Shown here: positions 17,163-25,447 of the stretch, piece after piece
How the letters are laid out: each line of letters begins with the position of its first letter
How positions within the stretch are numbered: position 1 is the first letter of the stretch
Source of the DNA: Gaiellasilicea sp963794385
GTDB lineage: Bacteria; Actinomycetota; Thermoleophilia; Gaiellales; Gaiellaceae
Length of the DNA stretch: 64,000 nt
Reading direction: 5' to 3'
Assembly: GCA_963794385.1 (NCBI GenBank)
Contig: CAWCDT010000010.1
Coordinates: forward strand, 248,001 to 312,000
The notes under the pieces: model-generated
Told to the model about the DNA's origin: nothing
Database searches by the model: none
Seen by the model: only the letters and a program-made list of their open reading frames with translations
Translations under genes and position numbers: made by a program

Positions 17163-17854
17163 TCGGCTTCGGCAACGGCGATCGCGTCGTCGTCCACTGC
17201 TCGCTACGCGCGATCGGCCTCGACGCGGACAACGTGATCGACGAGCTGCTCGCGGCGGTCGGCCCCGAGGGTCTCGTCGTGATGCCGACCTTCACGTACG
17301 ACAACGAGACGTTCGCGCCGGACACGCCCAGCCGCACCGGCGCGCTCTCGGAGGCGTTTCGCCGCCGGCCCGAGGCGGTGCGATCGGCGCACCCCACGTA
17401 CTCGCTGGCGGCGATCGGAGCGGGTGCCGCCGAGCTGCTCGAGGGACACGAGCGCGTCGGCGCGACGACGGTCGGAAGCCCGCTCGACCGGCTGGCCGCG
17501 GCCGGTGGTCTCGTCCTTCTGCTCGGTGTCGGCCACACCTCGAACACGACCGCGCACGTCGGCGAGTTCCACGCGGACGCGCCGTATCTGGACATCCCCT
17601 TCGATCCCAACTGGCCGAAGCACGGGTACGACCGCTTTCCCGGCTGCAGCCGCGCTTTCGGCGTCTTGGAGGGGCCGTTGCGGGCGCTGGGGGCGATTCG
17701 GGACGGCAAAGTCGGCGATGCGCTCACGCAACTCGTGTCCGGCGCGGCGGTGATCGAGTCCACGATCGCGCTCCTGGATGCCGATCCGGCCGCGCTGCTC
17801 TGCACCGACCCCGCCTGTTATCGCTGCTCGCGCGCGAGAGCGCGGCTCAGCTAG
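17159..17854 (+). CDS. AAC(3)-fold (Antibiotic_NAT family) acetyltransferase-like protein
   Basis: The GTG at 17159 overlaps the previous stop. The 231 residues match the AAC(3)/YokD fold: VVVHCSLRAIG, GLVVMPTFTYDNETF, TPSRTGALSEAFRRRP, RSAHPTYSLAAIG and LLGVGHTSNTTAHVGE. The family N-acetylates aminoglycosides, but many members in catabolic operons have other amine substrates. It is the last gene of an importer-plus-hydrolase operon, which argues for a metabolic role rather than antibiotic resistance. Its stop shares the bases CTAG with that of the convergent amidohydrolase. Confidence 0.75.
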   Translation: MIGFGNGDRVVVHCSLRAIGLDADNVIDELLAAVGPEGLVVMPTFTYDNETFAPDTPSRTGALSEAFRRRPEAVRSAHPTYSLAAIGAGAAELLEGHERVGATTVGSPLDRLAAAGGLVLLLGVGHTSNTTAHVGEFHADAPYLDIPFDPNWPKHGYDRFPGCSRAFGVLEGPLRALGAIRDGKVGDALTQLVSGAAVIESTIALLDADPAALLCTDPACYRCSRARARLS

Positions 17855-18702
17855 GTCGTTTCCAGCCCGAGCAGCGGCAGCGGGTCCCGCTCGATCAGCT
17901 CCTCGATCTTCTCGAGCGGCACCCGCGGCATTGAGGTGCCCGCGACCGGATCGTTCACCCGCCGCAGCCCGGCCGCCGTCTCCGCCGGAGTCGCGATCGG
18001 GAAGTCCGAGCCGAAGAGCAGCTTGTCCAGCGCGCCCCACTCTGTCGCGAGGCGGAGCGCCTCGTAGAAGCTCCAGGGCCGGTAGAAGAGGGCCGAGACG
18101 TCGGCGTAGACGTGCGGGTGCTTGCGGATCGTCACGATCGTCTCGCGCTGCCAGGGGTGGCCCATGTGCGCCATCACGACGCGCAGCTCCGGAAAGCGGA
18201 TCGCGATCTCGTCCATCAGCAGCGGGTGCGCGTACCGCAGCGGAGCGTCCTGCACCGGCGAGGCGCCCTGGTGGAAGAGGATCGGCAGCCCGTGCCGGTC
18301 GGCGAGCTCGTAGACGCGCAGCGCCGCGTCGCCGAGCGGGTCGAAGACCTGGTAGTTCGGACCGAGCTTGATCCCCTTCAAGCCGAGGTCGGTGCGAGCC
18401 CGCTCGAGCTCGTCGAGCGCGCCGTCCACCTCAGGGTGGATCGAGAGGAAGCCGATCCGCCGCGTCGGCTCCGCCGCGACGAAGGCGGCGACGGCGTCGT
18501 TGAGGGCGAGGTCGACCTCGTCTTGGTTCGTGGCGATCGTGAACGCGACGGACAGCTCGACGTCGGCGAAGGCCGTGGCGTAGTCGGCCCAGGTCGTCGT
18601 CGCCGCGACCGGGCGGTCGGGCCGCCACTTGTCGTTGACGACCATCTCCTCCGGCGGCACGCGGTCGCGGTGGGTGGGGACGTGCGAGTGGACGTCGATC
18701 AT
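17851..18702 (-). CDS. Amidohydrolase-2 family protein
   Basis: The ATG at 18702 overlaps the upstream TGA (ATGA). The 283 residues keep the canonical metal site: MIDVHSHVP at the N-terminus, KGIKLGPNYQVFDP, LPILFHQGASP, VVMAHMGHPWQRETI and KLLFGSDFPIATP. These enzymes decarboxylate or hydrolyse aromatic and lactone-type substrates. It is the third gene of a leftward operon (oxidoreductase, amidohydrolase, amidohydrolase) facing the ABC operon. Confidence 0.85.
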   Translation of the reverse strand: MIDVHSHVPTHRDRVPPEEMVVNDKWRPDRPVAATTTWADYATAFADVELSVAFTIATNQDEVDLALNDAVAAFVAAEPTRRIGFLSIHPEVDGALDELERARTDLGLKGIKLGPNYQVFDPLGDAALRVYELADRHGLPILFHQGASPVQDAPLRYAHPLLMDEIAIRFPELRVVMAHMGHPWQRETIVTIRKHPHVYADVSALFYRPWSFYEALRLATEWGALDKLLFGSDFPIATPAETAAGLRRVNDPVAGTSMPRVPLEKIEELIERDPLPLLGLETT

Positions 18703-19431
18703 GCGGCGAGCAGCCGGCGCGGGTTCGTGACGAGGATCGCCTCGCGTTGCGCGTCGTCCAGACCGAGCTCGCCGAGCTGGCGGACGCGGAGCACGGCATA
18801 TCGCTGCAGGGGTTCGGGCCGGAGCCCGGCGTCCGTGCCGAAGAGCAGTCGTTCGATCGGACAGCGCGCGACGATCGCCCGCATCGCGTAGCCGGGCGTG
18901 CCGGACATACAGAGATGCACGTTCTCCGTCGTCAGGACAGCTTCGATTGCCTCCCGCCACAGGTCGTGCAGGCCGCCGTGCCCGAGCACGATCTGCGTCT
19001 CCGGATGGCGGCCTGCGAGAGTCGCAAGCTGAAGCGGGGTCGAGAACGGCGGCGTGCCGTCGTGGAAGAGGATCGGCACGCGGAGCCGCGCCGCCGCTTC
19101 ACAGACACGCTGCAAGCCGGGCTCGTGCGCCGAGAAGCCCTGCAGCCACGGGATGGAGCTTGATGCCGCGCATCCCGAGGTCGCGGACACAGCGCTCGAT
19201 CTCCTCGCCGGCGGCGGGATCGCGTGGATCGACGGTCGCGAAGGCGACCAGCCGGTCGGGCGCGGGAGCGACCCAGGCCGCGAGCGAGTCGTTGGCAGCG
19301 GCGCTGGGCCGGAGCAGGCCCTCGTAGGTGAAGACGACCGAGACGTCGACGCCGAGCTCGTCCATCGCGAGGAGGTACTCGGGTGCCCCGTACGCGGCTG
19401 CAGCCGGTTGATGGACGTGGAAGTCGATCAC
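18699..19431 (-). CDS. Amidohydrolase-2 family protein, one frameshift
   Basis: The GTG at 19431 overlaps the oxidoreductase stop. MIDFHVHQP (metal site) opens the protein, followed by GMRGIKLHP. The frame then changes at the run 19150-19152 (GGG on the + strand). Removing one base joins KLHP to WLQGFSAHEPG and continues through PILFHDGTPP, IVLGHGGLHDLW and LLFGTDAGLRPEP to the end, about 243 residues. The two halves are complementary parts of one enzyme, so a single-base sequence error is the simplest reading. It is a paralogue of the next gene. Confidence 0.75.
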
Positions 19432-20429
19432 GCCGGCACCAGGCGGGCGAGCCCAGCCGCAGCTGCGATCCGCTCGGCAAGCGCCAGGCTTGCGATCGCC
19501 TCGTCGAGGCCGGGGACGGGCGGCCGCCCGGCGCGGTACGCGTCGACGAAGCGCTCGAGCTGGAGCGCGAAGCAGACATCGGTCTTGTCGCCCGGAGGCT
19601 CGAGCGTCTCGGTCGTCCCGTCTGCGAGCTCGACCGTGAGCCGGAACGTCGGCGGGTCGAGCGTCGCCAGCCCGTTCGGGCCGGTGACGACGAACTGGCT
19701 GCGAGGCAGCACCGGCGTCAGCCAGACGACCTCGAGCCTGGCGATCGTGCCGTCGGCGTACGTCAGGACGCCGCCGTTGACGTTCGCGGTCGCGTAGGCC
19801 GGATCGGTACGGAGGCTCCAGCCGGTGACGTCGACGGGAGGCTCGCCGAGCAGGTAGTTGAGCCGGTCGCAGGCGTGGACGCCGTCCGAGACGACCGGCG
19901 GGGCGTGCTCGAGCGAGCGGAGCCGCCGCGCGTAACCCTCGGGATCCTGCGCGGGGCGCGCGGGCTCGTCGCAGATCGCGGCCTGGATCAGCAGCGGTCG
20001 TCCGAGTGTCCCCGCCGCGATCAGCTCCCGCAGCCGGTCGACGGCGGGGTGGTGGCGGTACGTGAGCCCGATCTGGAGCCGCTCGGCAGCCCCGGCTGTC
20101 TCACGGACTTCCGCGGTCTCGGCCACGGAGAGCGCGAGCGGCTTCTCGGCGAGGACCCACTTGCCCGCCTCGAGCGCGGCTCGCACCAGGCCCGCGGTCG
20201 CCGACGGGGGCGTCGCGAGCACGACCGCATCGACCTCCGGATCCCCGAGCACGGACGCAGGATCTGTCGTCGCGCGCACGCCCGGCGGGGCGGCGGCGAG
20301 GCGTCCGTCGTCGAGGTCGGCGACCGCAACCAGCTCGACGCGTTCGTCGCGGACGAGCGCGGGAACGTGCGCGCGGACGGCGATGTCGCCGAGGCCGATC
20401 AGCCCGATTGCGACAGGAGCGGCGCTCAC
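19428..20429 (-). CDS. Gfo/Idh/MocA-family oxidoreductase
   Basis: The GTG at 20429 lies seven bases after a TAGGGT -10, so the transcript is probably leaderless. The 333 residues begin with a Rossmann GLIGLGDIAVRAHVPAL, then VAVADLDDG, VVLATPPSA, LAEKPLALS (the EKP motif) and a C-terminal alpha/beta domain with GVHACDRLNYLLGEP and PNGLATLDPP. NAD(P)-dependent sugar or inositol dehydrogenases have this plan. It heads the leftward operon with the two amidohydrolases. Confidence 0.85.
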   Translation of the reverse strand: MSAAPVAIGLIGLGDIAVRAHVPALVRDERVELVAVADLDDGRLAAAPPGVRATTDPASVLGDPEVDAVVLATPPSATAGLVRAALEAGKWVLAEKPLALSVAETAEVRETAGAAERLQIGLTYRHHPAVDRLRELIAAGTLGRPLLIQAAICDEPARPAQDPEGYARRLRSLEHAPPVVSDGVHACDRLNYLLGEPPVDVTGWSLRTDPAYATANVNGGVLTYADGTIARLEVVWLTPVLPRSQFVVTGPNGLATLDPPTFRLTVELADGTTETLEPPGDKTDVCFALQLERFVDAYRAGRPPVPGLDEAIASLALAERIAAAAGLARLVPA

Positions 20430-20436
20430 GCGTGCG

Positions 20437-20442
20437 ACCCTA
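20437..20442 (-). promoter_or_regulatory. -10 hexamer TAGGGT (leftward)
   Basis: Read on the minus strand, TAGGGT lies seven bases before the oxidoreductase GTG at 20429, with no ribosome site between. Confidence 0.5.
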
Positions 20443-20461
20443 ACATGCGATATTGACGCTA

Positions 20462-20475
20462 CTTGATCGTTCAAG
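20462..20475. promoter_or_regulatory. Candidate LacI-family operator
   Basis: CTTGA-TCGT-TCAAG is an inverted repeat with the central CG typical of LacI-family sites. It lies in the gap between the divergent oxidoreductase and exporter genes. The exporter operon contains a LacI-type gene (21441-22469), the obvious candidate to bind here. Confidence 0.5.
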
Positions 20476-20559
20476 GAGCACGTCTTCGCCGCGCCGGGCC
20501 TGGCCCTCGCCCTCGTCGGTGCAGCCGCCGGCTTCCTCGTCCACGGCCTCGTCCCGGGC

Positions 20560-21444
20560 GTGCCGGTCGTCCTGGTCGCTCTCGCTCTCGGCCTCGTCCT
20601 CGCGAATACGACGGGCGTTCCCGCCCAGGCCGGTCCCGGTCTCGCGCTCGCCTCGGGTGCGCTGCTCCGCCTGGGCATCGTCCTGCTCGGCTTCGAGCTC
20701 GTCCTCCAGGACATGCTGACGCTCGGTGCGCGCGGGCTCGTCGTGGTGGTGGCGGTCGTCATCGCGACCTTCTTCGGCACGCGCTGGGCCGGGCGGCGAC
20801 TCGGCGTCAGCCACGGCCAGTCGCTGCTCGTCGCGACGGGCTTCTCGATCTGCGGCGTCTCTGCAATCGCGGCTGCGCGCGGTGTCAGCGACCCGGACGA
20901 GGAGGAGGTCACCTACGCGATCGCGCTGGTGACACTCTGCGGCAGCCTCGCGATCGTTCTCCTGCCGGCGCTCAACCGGATCCTCGGGCTGGACGACCAC
21001 GACTACGGCGTCTGGGTCGGGGCGAGCGTGCACGACGTCGCCCAGGTGGTCGCGACCTCGTCCGCGGTCGGCGGAGTGGCCGTTGCGACGGCGGTGGTCG
21101 TGAAGCTGACGCGCGTCCTCCTCCTCGTCCCCCTCATTGCGTGGATCGCCTGGAGGGAGGGGCGCGGCACGGGATCCCCCGGTCTCCGGCTCGTGCCGCC
21201 GTTCGTGCTCGCGTTCGTCGGTGCCGCTGCGCTGCGGAGCGCGGACCTCGTACCTTCCTCCCTGTTGCCGAAGCTGGCGGACGCGAAGACGGCCCTCCTC
21301 GCTGTGGCGCTCTTCGCGGTCGGAGCGCGTGTCGAGCTGCGCCGGCTCTTCGCCGTCGGGGGTCGCCCGCTCGTTCTCGGCCTCTCCTCGTGGGTGATCG
21401 TCGCAGCCGTCGCCTACGCCGGCGTCGTGGTGGTGTGGTCGTGA
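20560..21444 (+). CDS. YeiH/UPF0324 family putative anion exporter
   Basis: This multi-helix membrane protein matches UPF0324 (SICGVSAIAAARGVSDPDEEEVTYAIA, WVGASVHDVAQVVATSSAVG, LRLGIVLLGFEL). E. coli YeiH has about 349 residues. From GTG 20560 only 294 are read and the first helix is lost. In-frame homologous sequence (PGLALALVGAAAGFLVHGL) continues back to about 20482, behind an AAGGAG at 20473-20478, but the codon there is GTC and no ATG, GTG or TTG is in frame before a stop. Either a base is wrong or a non-standard start is used. Family function is unproven (sulfate or sulfite export proposed). Confidence 0.75.
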   Translation: MPVVLVALALGLVLANTTGVPAQAGPGLALASGALLRLGIVLLGFELVLQDMLTLGARGLVVVVAVVIATFFGTRWAGRRLGVSHGQSLLVATGFSICGVSAIAAARGVSDPDEEEVTYAIALVTLCGSLAIVLLPALNRILGLDDHDYGVWVGASVHDVAQVVATSSAVGGVAVATAVVVKLTRVLLLVPLIAWIAWREGRGTGSPGLRLVPPFVLAFVGAAALRSADLVPSSLLPKLADAKTALLAVALFAVGARVELRRLFAVGGRPLVLGLSSWVIVAAVAYAGVVVVWS

Positions 21445-22469
21445 GCCGGCCGACGATGCGGGACGTGGCAGACGGAGCAGGCGTCTCGCTCCAGACCGTC
21501 TCGAACTACGTCAACGGCCGCTTCAACCTGATGTCGGAGGAGACGCGGGAGCGCGTCGGCAACGAGCTCGAGCGGCTCGGCTACCGGCCGAACGCCGCGG
21601 CACGGAGCCTGCGGGCAAAGCGGACGATGACCCTCGGATTCCTGGTTCTCGACGAGGGCGCCCGCTTCCTCGCCGATCCGATGACCGACTTGATCCTGGC
21701 CGGCATCGGCGATGTCGCCCGCGACAACGGCTACGCGCTGCTCATCCAGGCTGCGCGTCCCGATCCCGACGACGCCGACCGCCTCTTCTCGCCGCTGCTC
21801 GAGGAGCGCGTCGACGGCGCCTTGCTATTCCTTTCCGGCGCAGCCTCGATCCGGCGGCGGACGATTCGGCGGATGGGCGAGCTCGGCTTCAGCTTCGTCG
21901 TGTTCGAGCAGGCCCCGGCCGGCGTGCCGGTCGTCTCGGTCACTGCGGACAACCGCTCGGGTGCGCGCCAGCTGGTCGAGCATCTGCTTGGACGCGGGCA
22001 CCGGCGGATCGGCTTCATCTCCACGCGGACGCCGTGGCCGATGGCCGAGGAGCGTCTGCGTGGCTACCGCGAGGCTGTCGGCGCAGCCGGTGTCGCGGCG
22101 CCGGAGCTCGAGGTGGCGGAAGGAGTCTGGGATCCGGCGGACGGCTCGCACATGACCGAGCAGCTGCTCGCCCTCGACGAACGTCCCACGGCGATCGTGT
22201 GCGGGAACGACCTGCTCGCGCTCGGCGCTTTGCGTGCCGCCCGGATCCAGGGCCTGCGCATTCCCGAAGAGGTTGCGATCGCCGGCTTCAACGACTTCGA
22301 GTTCGCGCAGTTCGCCGACCCGCCGCTGACGACAGTGCGCGTTCCGGGGTATGACCTCGGCCGGGTCGCCGCGGAGAGCCTGATCGGCCGGCTCGGCGGC
22401 GACGAGCCTCCTGCGGCCGGCGAGCGCCTGACTCTGCCCGTCGAGCTCCGGCTTCGAGGCTCGGCGTGA
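21441..22469 (+). CDS. LacI-family transcriptional regulator
   Basis: The GTG at 21441 overlaps the exporter stop. The 342 residues open with a LacI helix-turn-helix and hinge (PTMRDVADGAGVSLQTVSNYVNGR, GYRPNAAARSLRAKRT). A periplasmic-binding-protein-like core follows (GRGHRRIGFISTR, PTAIVCGNDLLALGALRAARIQGLRIPEEVAIAGFNDFEFA, PPLTTVRVPGYDLG). A sugar-like ligand is expected. The nearby CTTGATCGTTCAAG palindrome is its probable site. Confidence 0.9.
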   Translation: MSRPTMRDVADGAGVSLQTVSNYVNGRFNLMSEETRERVGNELERLGYRPNAAARSLRAKRTMTLGFLVLDEGARFLADPMTDLILAGIGDVARDNGYALLIQAARPDPDDADRLFSPLLEERVDGALLFLSGAASIRRRTIRRMGELGFSFVVFEQAPAGVPVVSVTADNRSGARQLVEHLLGRGHRRIGFISTRTPWPMAEERLRGYREAVGAAGVAAPELEVAEGVWDPADGSHMTEQLLALDERPTAIVCGNDLLALGALRAARIQGLRIPEEVAIAGFNDFEFAQFADPPLTTVRVPGYDLGRVAAESLIGRLGGDEPPAAGERLTLPVELRLRGSA

Positions 22470-22485
22470 GGGAAGCCGGTGCCGG

Positions 22486-23205
22486 GTGCTGATTCTCGGC
22501 GGCTTTCTGGTGGCGGCAGCGGCCCTGCTTGCGGGTGCTTCCGGGTTCGGGTTCGGGATCGTCGCGACGCCGGCGCTCCTGCTCGCAGGCTTCTCGCTGC
22601 CGTTCGTCGTCACCGTCAACCTGCTGATCGCGCTCGTGACGCGCTTATCGGTCGCGTGGCGGTTGCGACGTGCGATGAACCGCCGTCGTGTCGTGCTCCT
22701 CGTGCTCGGCGCGATTCCCGGGCTCTGGGTGGGATCGTGGACCCTCGGGGCGATCGACGAACGCACGCTGAAGGTCGCTGTCGGCATCGTGGTCGCGCTT
22801 GCGGCCGTCGCGCTCGCGTGGCCGGGGCGGCGCCCACCGGTGCGGCGCGTTCGCGGCCTCAACCCGGCTGCGGGCTTCCTCGGCGGCCTGCTCGGGACGA
22901 CGACGTCGTTGATCGGCGTGCCGCCCGCCCTGCTGCTGACGCGGTCGAGGCCGGCGGCCGCGAGCCTGTTCGCGGATCTCTCGGGGTACTTCATCGCCAC
23001 GTCGGCGATCGCGCTCGTCGTGCTCGCCGCCGAAGATCAGTTCAGCACGAGCGCTGCGCGCACCTTCGTCTGGTGGTTGCCGGGTGTTCTCGTGGCGAAC
23101 GCGATCGGCGTGACGGTCGGGCTTCGGCTGCCGGCGCCTCAGGTTCGACGGCTCACGCTCGGGCTCGCGTTCGCAGCCGGAGTGGTGACGGCCGCCACGG
23201 CCTAG
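22486..23205 (+). CDS. TauE/SafE (TSUP) family membrane transporter
   Basis: A 239-residue protein from GTG 22486, 16 bases after the LacI stop. It has seven or eight predicted helices with the TSUP pattern GASGFGFGIVATPALLL near the N-terminus and a repeated half in the C-terminal part (GGLLGTTTSLIGVPPALLL). TSUP proteins export sulfite, sulfonates or small organic acids. Together with the YeiH-like exporter upstream, it suggests this operon disposes of an anion released during catabolism. Confidence 0.8.
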   Translation: MLILGGFLVAAAALLAGASGFGFGIVATPALLLAGFSLPFVVTVNLLIALVTRLSVAWRLRRAMNRRRVVLLVLGAIPGLWVGSWTLGAIDERTLKVAVGIVVALAAVALAWPGRRPPVRRVRGLNPAAGFLGGLLGTTTSLIGVPPALLLTRSRPAAASLFADLSGYFIATSAIALVVLAAEDQFSTSAARTFVWWLPGVLVANAIGVTVGLRLPAPQVRRLTLGLAFAAGVVTAATA

Positions 23206-23212
23206 CCGGAAG

Positions 23213-23218
23213 TAGGCT
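23213..23218 (+). promoter_or_regulatory. -10 hexamer TAGGCT
   Basis: TAGGCT lies seven bases before ATG 23226, with no Shine-Dalgarno between. Probable leaderless start. Confidence 0.5.
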
Positions 23219-23225
23219 TTCGCGC

Positions 23226-23774
23226 ATGATCCCCGAGTCGGCGCTCGAGCGGACGGAGAACGGACTCGTCCCGAAGGGTGAGGGCTGGTTCGTCGTCAAC
23301 GCGCGCGAGGCGGCCTGGCGCCACGGCGAGGACAGGCCGGCGATCTGCGACTTCGAGGGCGATCCCGAGTTCTCCCAGATCGGGATCCACCTCAACGTCC
23401 TCGAGCCCGGTCAGCCGATGGCGATGTACCACTGGGAGGCCGACCAGGAGGACTTCCTCGTCATCGCGGGCGAGGCGCTTCTAATCGTCGAGGGCCAGGA
23501 GCGGCCGTTGCGGGCCTGGGACTTCGTCCATTGCCCGCCCGAGACGAAGCACACGATCGTGGGAGCCGGCAGCGGGCCGAGCATCGTGCTCGCGATCGGG
23601 GCGCGCGACCGGTCGACCGGTCCTGGCTGGGGCGGCTACACCGTCGACGAGGCCGCGCTCCGCCACGGCGCAGGCGTCGAGGAGGAGACGACCGAGGTGA
23701 GGCAGGCCTACGCGCGCTTCGCGCAACGCACGCCGGCGCCGTACCGCGACGACTGGCTGCCCGACGACCTCTGA
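23226..23774 (+). CDS. Cupin-domain protein
   Basis: A 182-residue protein from ATG 23226. One cupin barrel is visible: PMAMYHWEADQEDFLVIAGEALLIVEGQ corresponds to motif 1 (His and Glu metal ligands), and WDFVHCPPETKHTIVGAG is motif 2 (His ligand). The N-terminal part (GEGWFVVNAREAAWR) and the C-terminal tail (YARFAQRTPAPYRDDWLPDDL) are typical of actinobacterial single-cupin proteins of unknown substrate. Monocistronic, with its own promoter. Confidence 0.8.
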   Translation: MIPESALERTENGLVPKGEGWFVVNAREAAWRHGEDRPAICDFEGDPEFSQIGIHLNVLEPGQPMAMYHWEADQEDFLVIAGEALLIVEGQERPLRAWDFVHCPPETKHTIVGAGSGPSIVLAIGARDRSTGPGWGGYTVDEAALRHGAGVEEETTEVRQAYARFAQRTPAPYRDDWLPDDL

Positions 23775-23812
23775 CGTCCGGCGTCAGTCACTGTCACCAG
23801 GCCATTGAGGCG

Positions 23813-23818
23813 TACGCT
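23813..23818 (+). promoter_or_regulatory. -10 hexamer TACGCT
   Basis: TACGCT lies six bases before GTG 23825; no ribosome site. Probable leaderless start. Confidence 0.5.
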
Positions 23819-23824
23819 GACAGC

Positions 23825-24169
23825 GTGGTCACGATCGACGACGTCCGCGAAGTCGCGAGCCCGCTGCCCCGGTCGTACGAGGTGTTCGTCCGGGGGCGCG
23901 TCAAGTTCCGCGTCGGCCAGATCGTCTACCTCGCCTTCTCGCGCGACGAGACGCTGATGGGGTTCGCGTTCCCGAAGGAGGAGCGGAACGCGCTGATCGA
24001 GACCGAGCCGCACAAGTTCATGCTCCCGCGGGAGTCCGACCTCCGGTTTCACTGGGTGGTCGTGAGGCTGGCCGAGCTCGACGCGGCGGAGCTGCGCGAT
24101 CTCGTGATCGACGCCTGGGCGATGGTCGTCCCGAAGAGCGTCTCGGCCCCGTACGTGGTGCACGAGTAA
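23825..24169 (+). CDS. MmcQ/YjbR-like DNA-binding-fold protein
   Basis: The 114-residue reading starts at GTG 23825, the first codon after the -10. It shows the YjbR/CyaY-like pattern: TIDDVREVASPLPRSYEVFVRGRVKFRVGQ, VYLAFSRDETLMGFAFPKEERNALI, HWVVVRLAELDAAELRDLVIDAWAMVVPKSV. Members bind DNA non-specifically in one structure, but a cellular role is not established. The S33 peptidase follows four bases after its stop, so the two are one unit. Confidence 0.75.
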   Translation: MVTIDDVREVASPLPRSYEVFVRGRVKFRVGQIVYLAFSRDETLMGFAFPKEERNALIETEPHKFMLPRESDLRFHWVVVRLAELDAAELRDLVIDAWAMVVPKSVSAPYVVHE

Positions 24170-24173
24170 GCCG

Positions 24174-25139
24174 ATGGGCGCTCAGGGTCCACCCTCCGAG
24201 CCGTACGACCGCGGCCTGCTCGACGTCGGCGACGGCAACCTCGTCTACTGGGAGACGCGCGGGAACCCCGGCGGCAAGCCCGCGCTCGTCGTCCACGGCG
24301 GGCCCGGCTCCAGCTGCGAACGGAGCACTGGCCGGTCCTTCGACGCCGACCGCTACCGGATCGTGCTCTTCGACCAGCGGGGCTGCGGGCGCAGCACCCC
24401 GCACGCGAGTGACCCGACTACAGACCTGAGCGTCAACACAACCCACCACCTCGTCGCGGACATGGAGCGCCTGCGCGAGCATCTCGGAATCGAGCGCTGG
24501 CTGCTCTTTGGAGGCTCGTGGGGCTCAGCGCTGATCCTCGCGTACGCCGAGCGGTATCCGGAGCGCGTGTCGGAGATCGTGATCCCGAGCGTGACGACGG
24601 GCCGACGGTCCGAGTTCGACTGGCTCTACCGAGGAGTCGGGCGCTACTTCCCGGAGGAGTGGGAGCGGTTCCGCGCCGGCGTCCCGGAAAGCGATCGCGA
24701 CGGCGACCTCCTCGCCGCGTATGCGCGGCTGTTGGACAGCCCGGATCCGGACGTCCGCGGCAAGGCTGTGGCCGACTGGCTGGCCTGGGAGGACGCCGTC
24801 ATCTCGCAGGAGCCGCAGGGGACCCCGAACGCATACAGCGACCGCCCGCCCCTTGCGCAGCAGGCCCTCGTCCGCCTCTGTGCCCACTACTCGTCCCACG
24901 GAGCCTGGCTCGAGGAGGGCGAGCTGCTGCGGGACGCGCACCGGCTCGCCGGCATTCCGGGTGTCTTGATCCACGGCCGGCTCGACCTGGGATCGCCGCT
25001 CGGGACGGCGTGGGAGCTCGCCCGCGCGTGGCCCGACGCGCGGCTGGTCGTGATCGCCGACTCGGGGCACACCGGCAGCCAGACGATGCAGGACGAGATC
25101 GTCGCCGCGCTCTCGCGATTCGCGGGCGCCGCATTGTAG
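24174..25139 (+). CDS. Alpha/beta hydrolase, prolyl aminopeptidase type (S33)
   Basis: A 321-residue protein from ATG 24174. The oxyanion-hole motif HGGPGSS and FDQRGCGRSTPH are followed by the nucleophile elbow GGSWGSALILAYAE (Ser in GGSWGS), then Asp in IHGRLDLGSP and His in DSGHTGS. This set is diagnostic of proline iminopeptidases, which release N-terminal proline from peptides. It has the cap domain and length of the family (about 310-320). Confidence 0.88.
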   Translation: MGAQGPPSEPYDRGLLDVGDGNLVYWETRGNPGGKPALVVHGGPGSSCERSTGRSFDADRYRIVLFDQRGCGRSTPHASDPTTDLSVNTTHHLVADMERLREHLGIERWLLFGGSWGSALILAYAERYPERVSEIVIPSVTTGRRSEFDWLYRGVGRYFPEEWERFRAGVPESDRDGDLLAAYARLLDSPDPDVRGKAVADWLAWEDAVISQEPQGTPNAYSDRPPLAQQALVRLCAHYSSHGAWLEEGELLRDAHRLAGIPGVLIHGRLDLGSPLGTAWELARAWPDARLVVIADSGHTGSQTMQDEIVAALSRFAGAAL

Positions 25140-25153
25140 GAGAGGATGCGCGG

Positions 25154-25447
25154 ATGTACGTCAGCATCACGCGTTGCGACACGAGCGAGTCGGCCGACGA
25201 GGCCGGCCTCCTCGTCGGCGAGGAGATGGACGGCTGGCTGAGCGCGCTCGAGGGTTACCGCGGTCTGATGGTGCTCACGCGCGGGGACGAGACGCTCGGG
25301 CTCGCGTTCTGGGACACCGAGGAGATCGCCCAGCGGAACGACGAACTGCGCAGGGAGTTCAGGGAGCGGATGCTCACGCTCGCCGACGTCCGGATCCTCG
25401 GCGTCGACGGCTACGACGTGGCCTTCTCGCGGGTCGAGCTGACCTAG
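25154..25447 (+). CDS. Small ABM-like (dimeric alpha-beta barrel) protein
   Basis: A 97-residue protein from ATG 25154, preceded by AGGAGAGG. The pattern MYVSITRCDTSESADEAGLLVGEEMDGWLSALEGYRGLMVLTRGDETLGLAFWDTEE is that of antibiotic-biosynthesis-monooxygenase-like ferredoxin folds. No catalytic residues can be named. It is 14 bases after the peptidase stop and its own stop shares CTAG with convergent cysN. Confidence 0.65.
   Translation: MYVSITRCDTSESADEAGLLVGEEMDGWLSALEGYRGLMVLTRGDETLGLAFWDTEEIAQRNDELRREFRERMLTLADVRILGVDGYDVAFSRVELT

Noticed and set aside
17159..17854. Aminoglycoside resistance gene
   Set aside because: Family match only. Operon context is catabolic and no other resistance or mobile genes are near.
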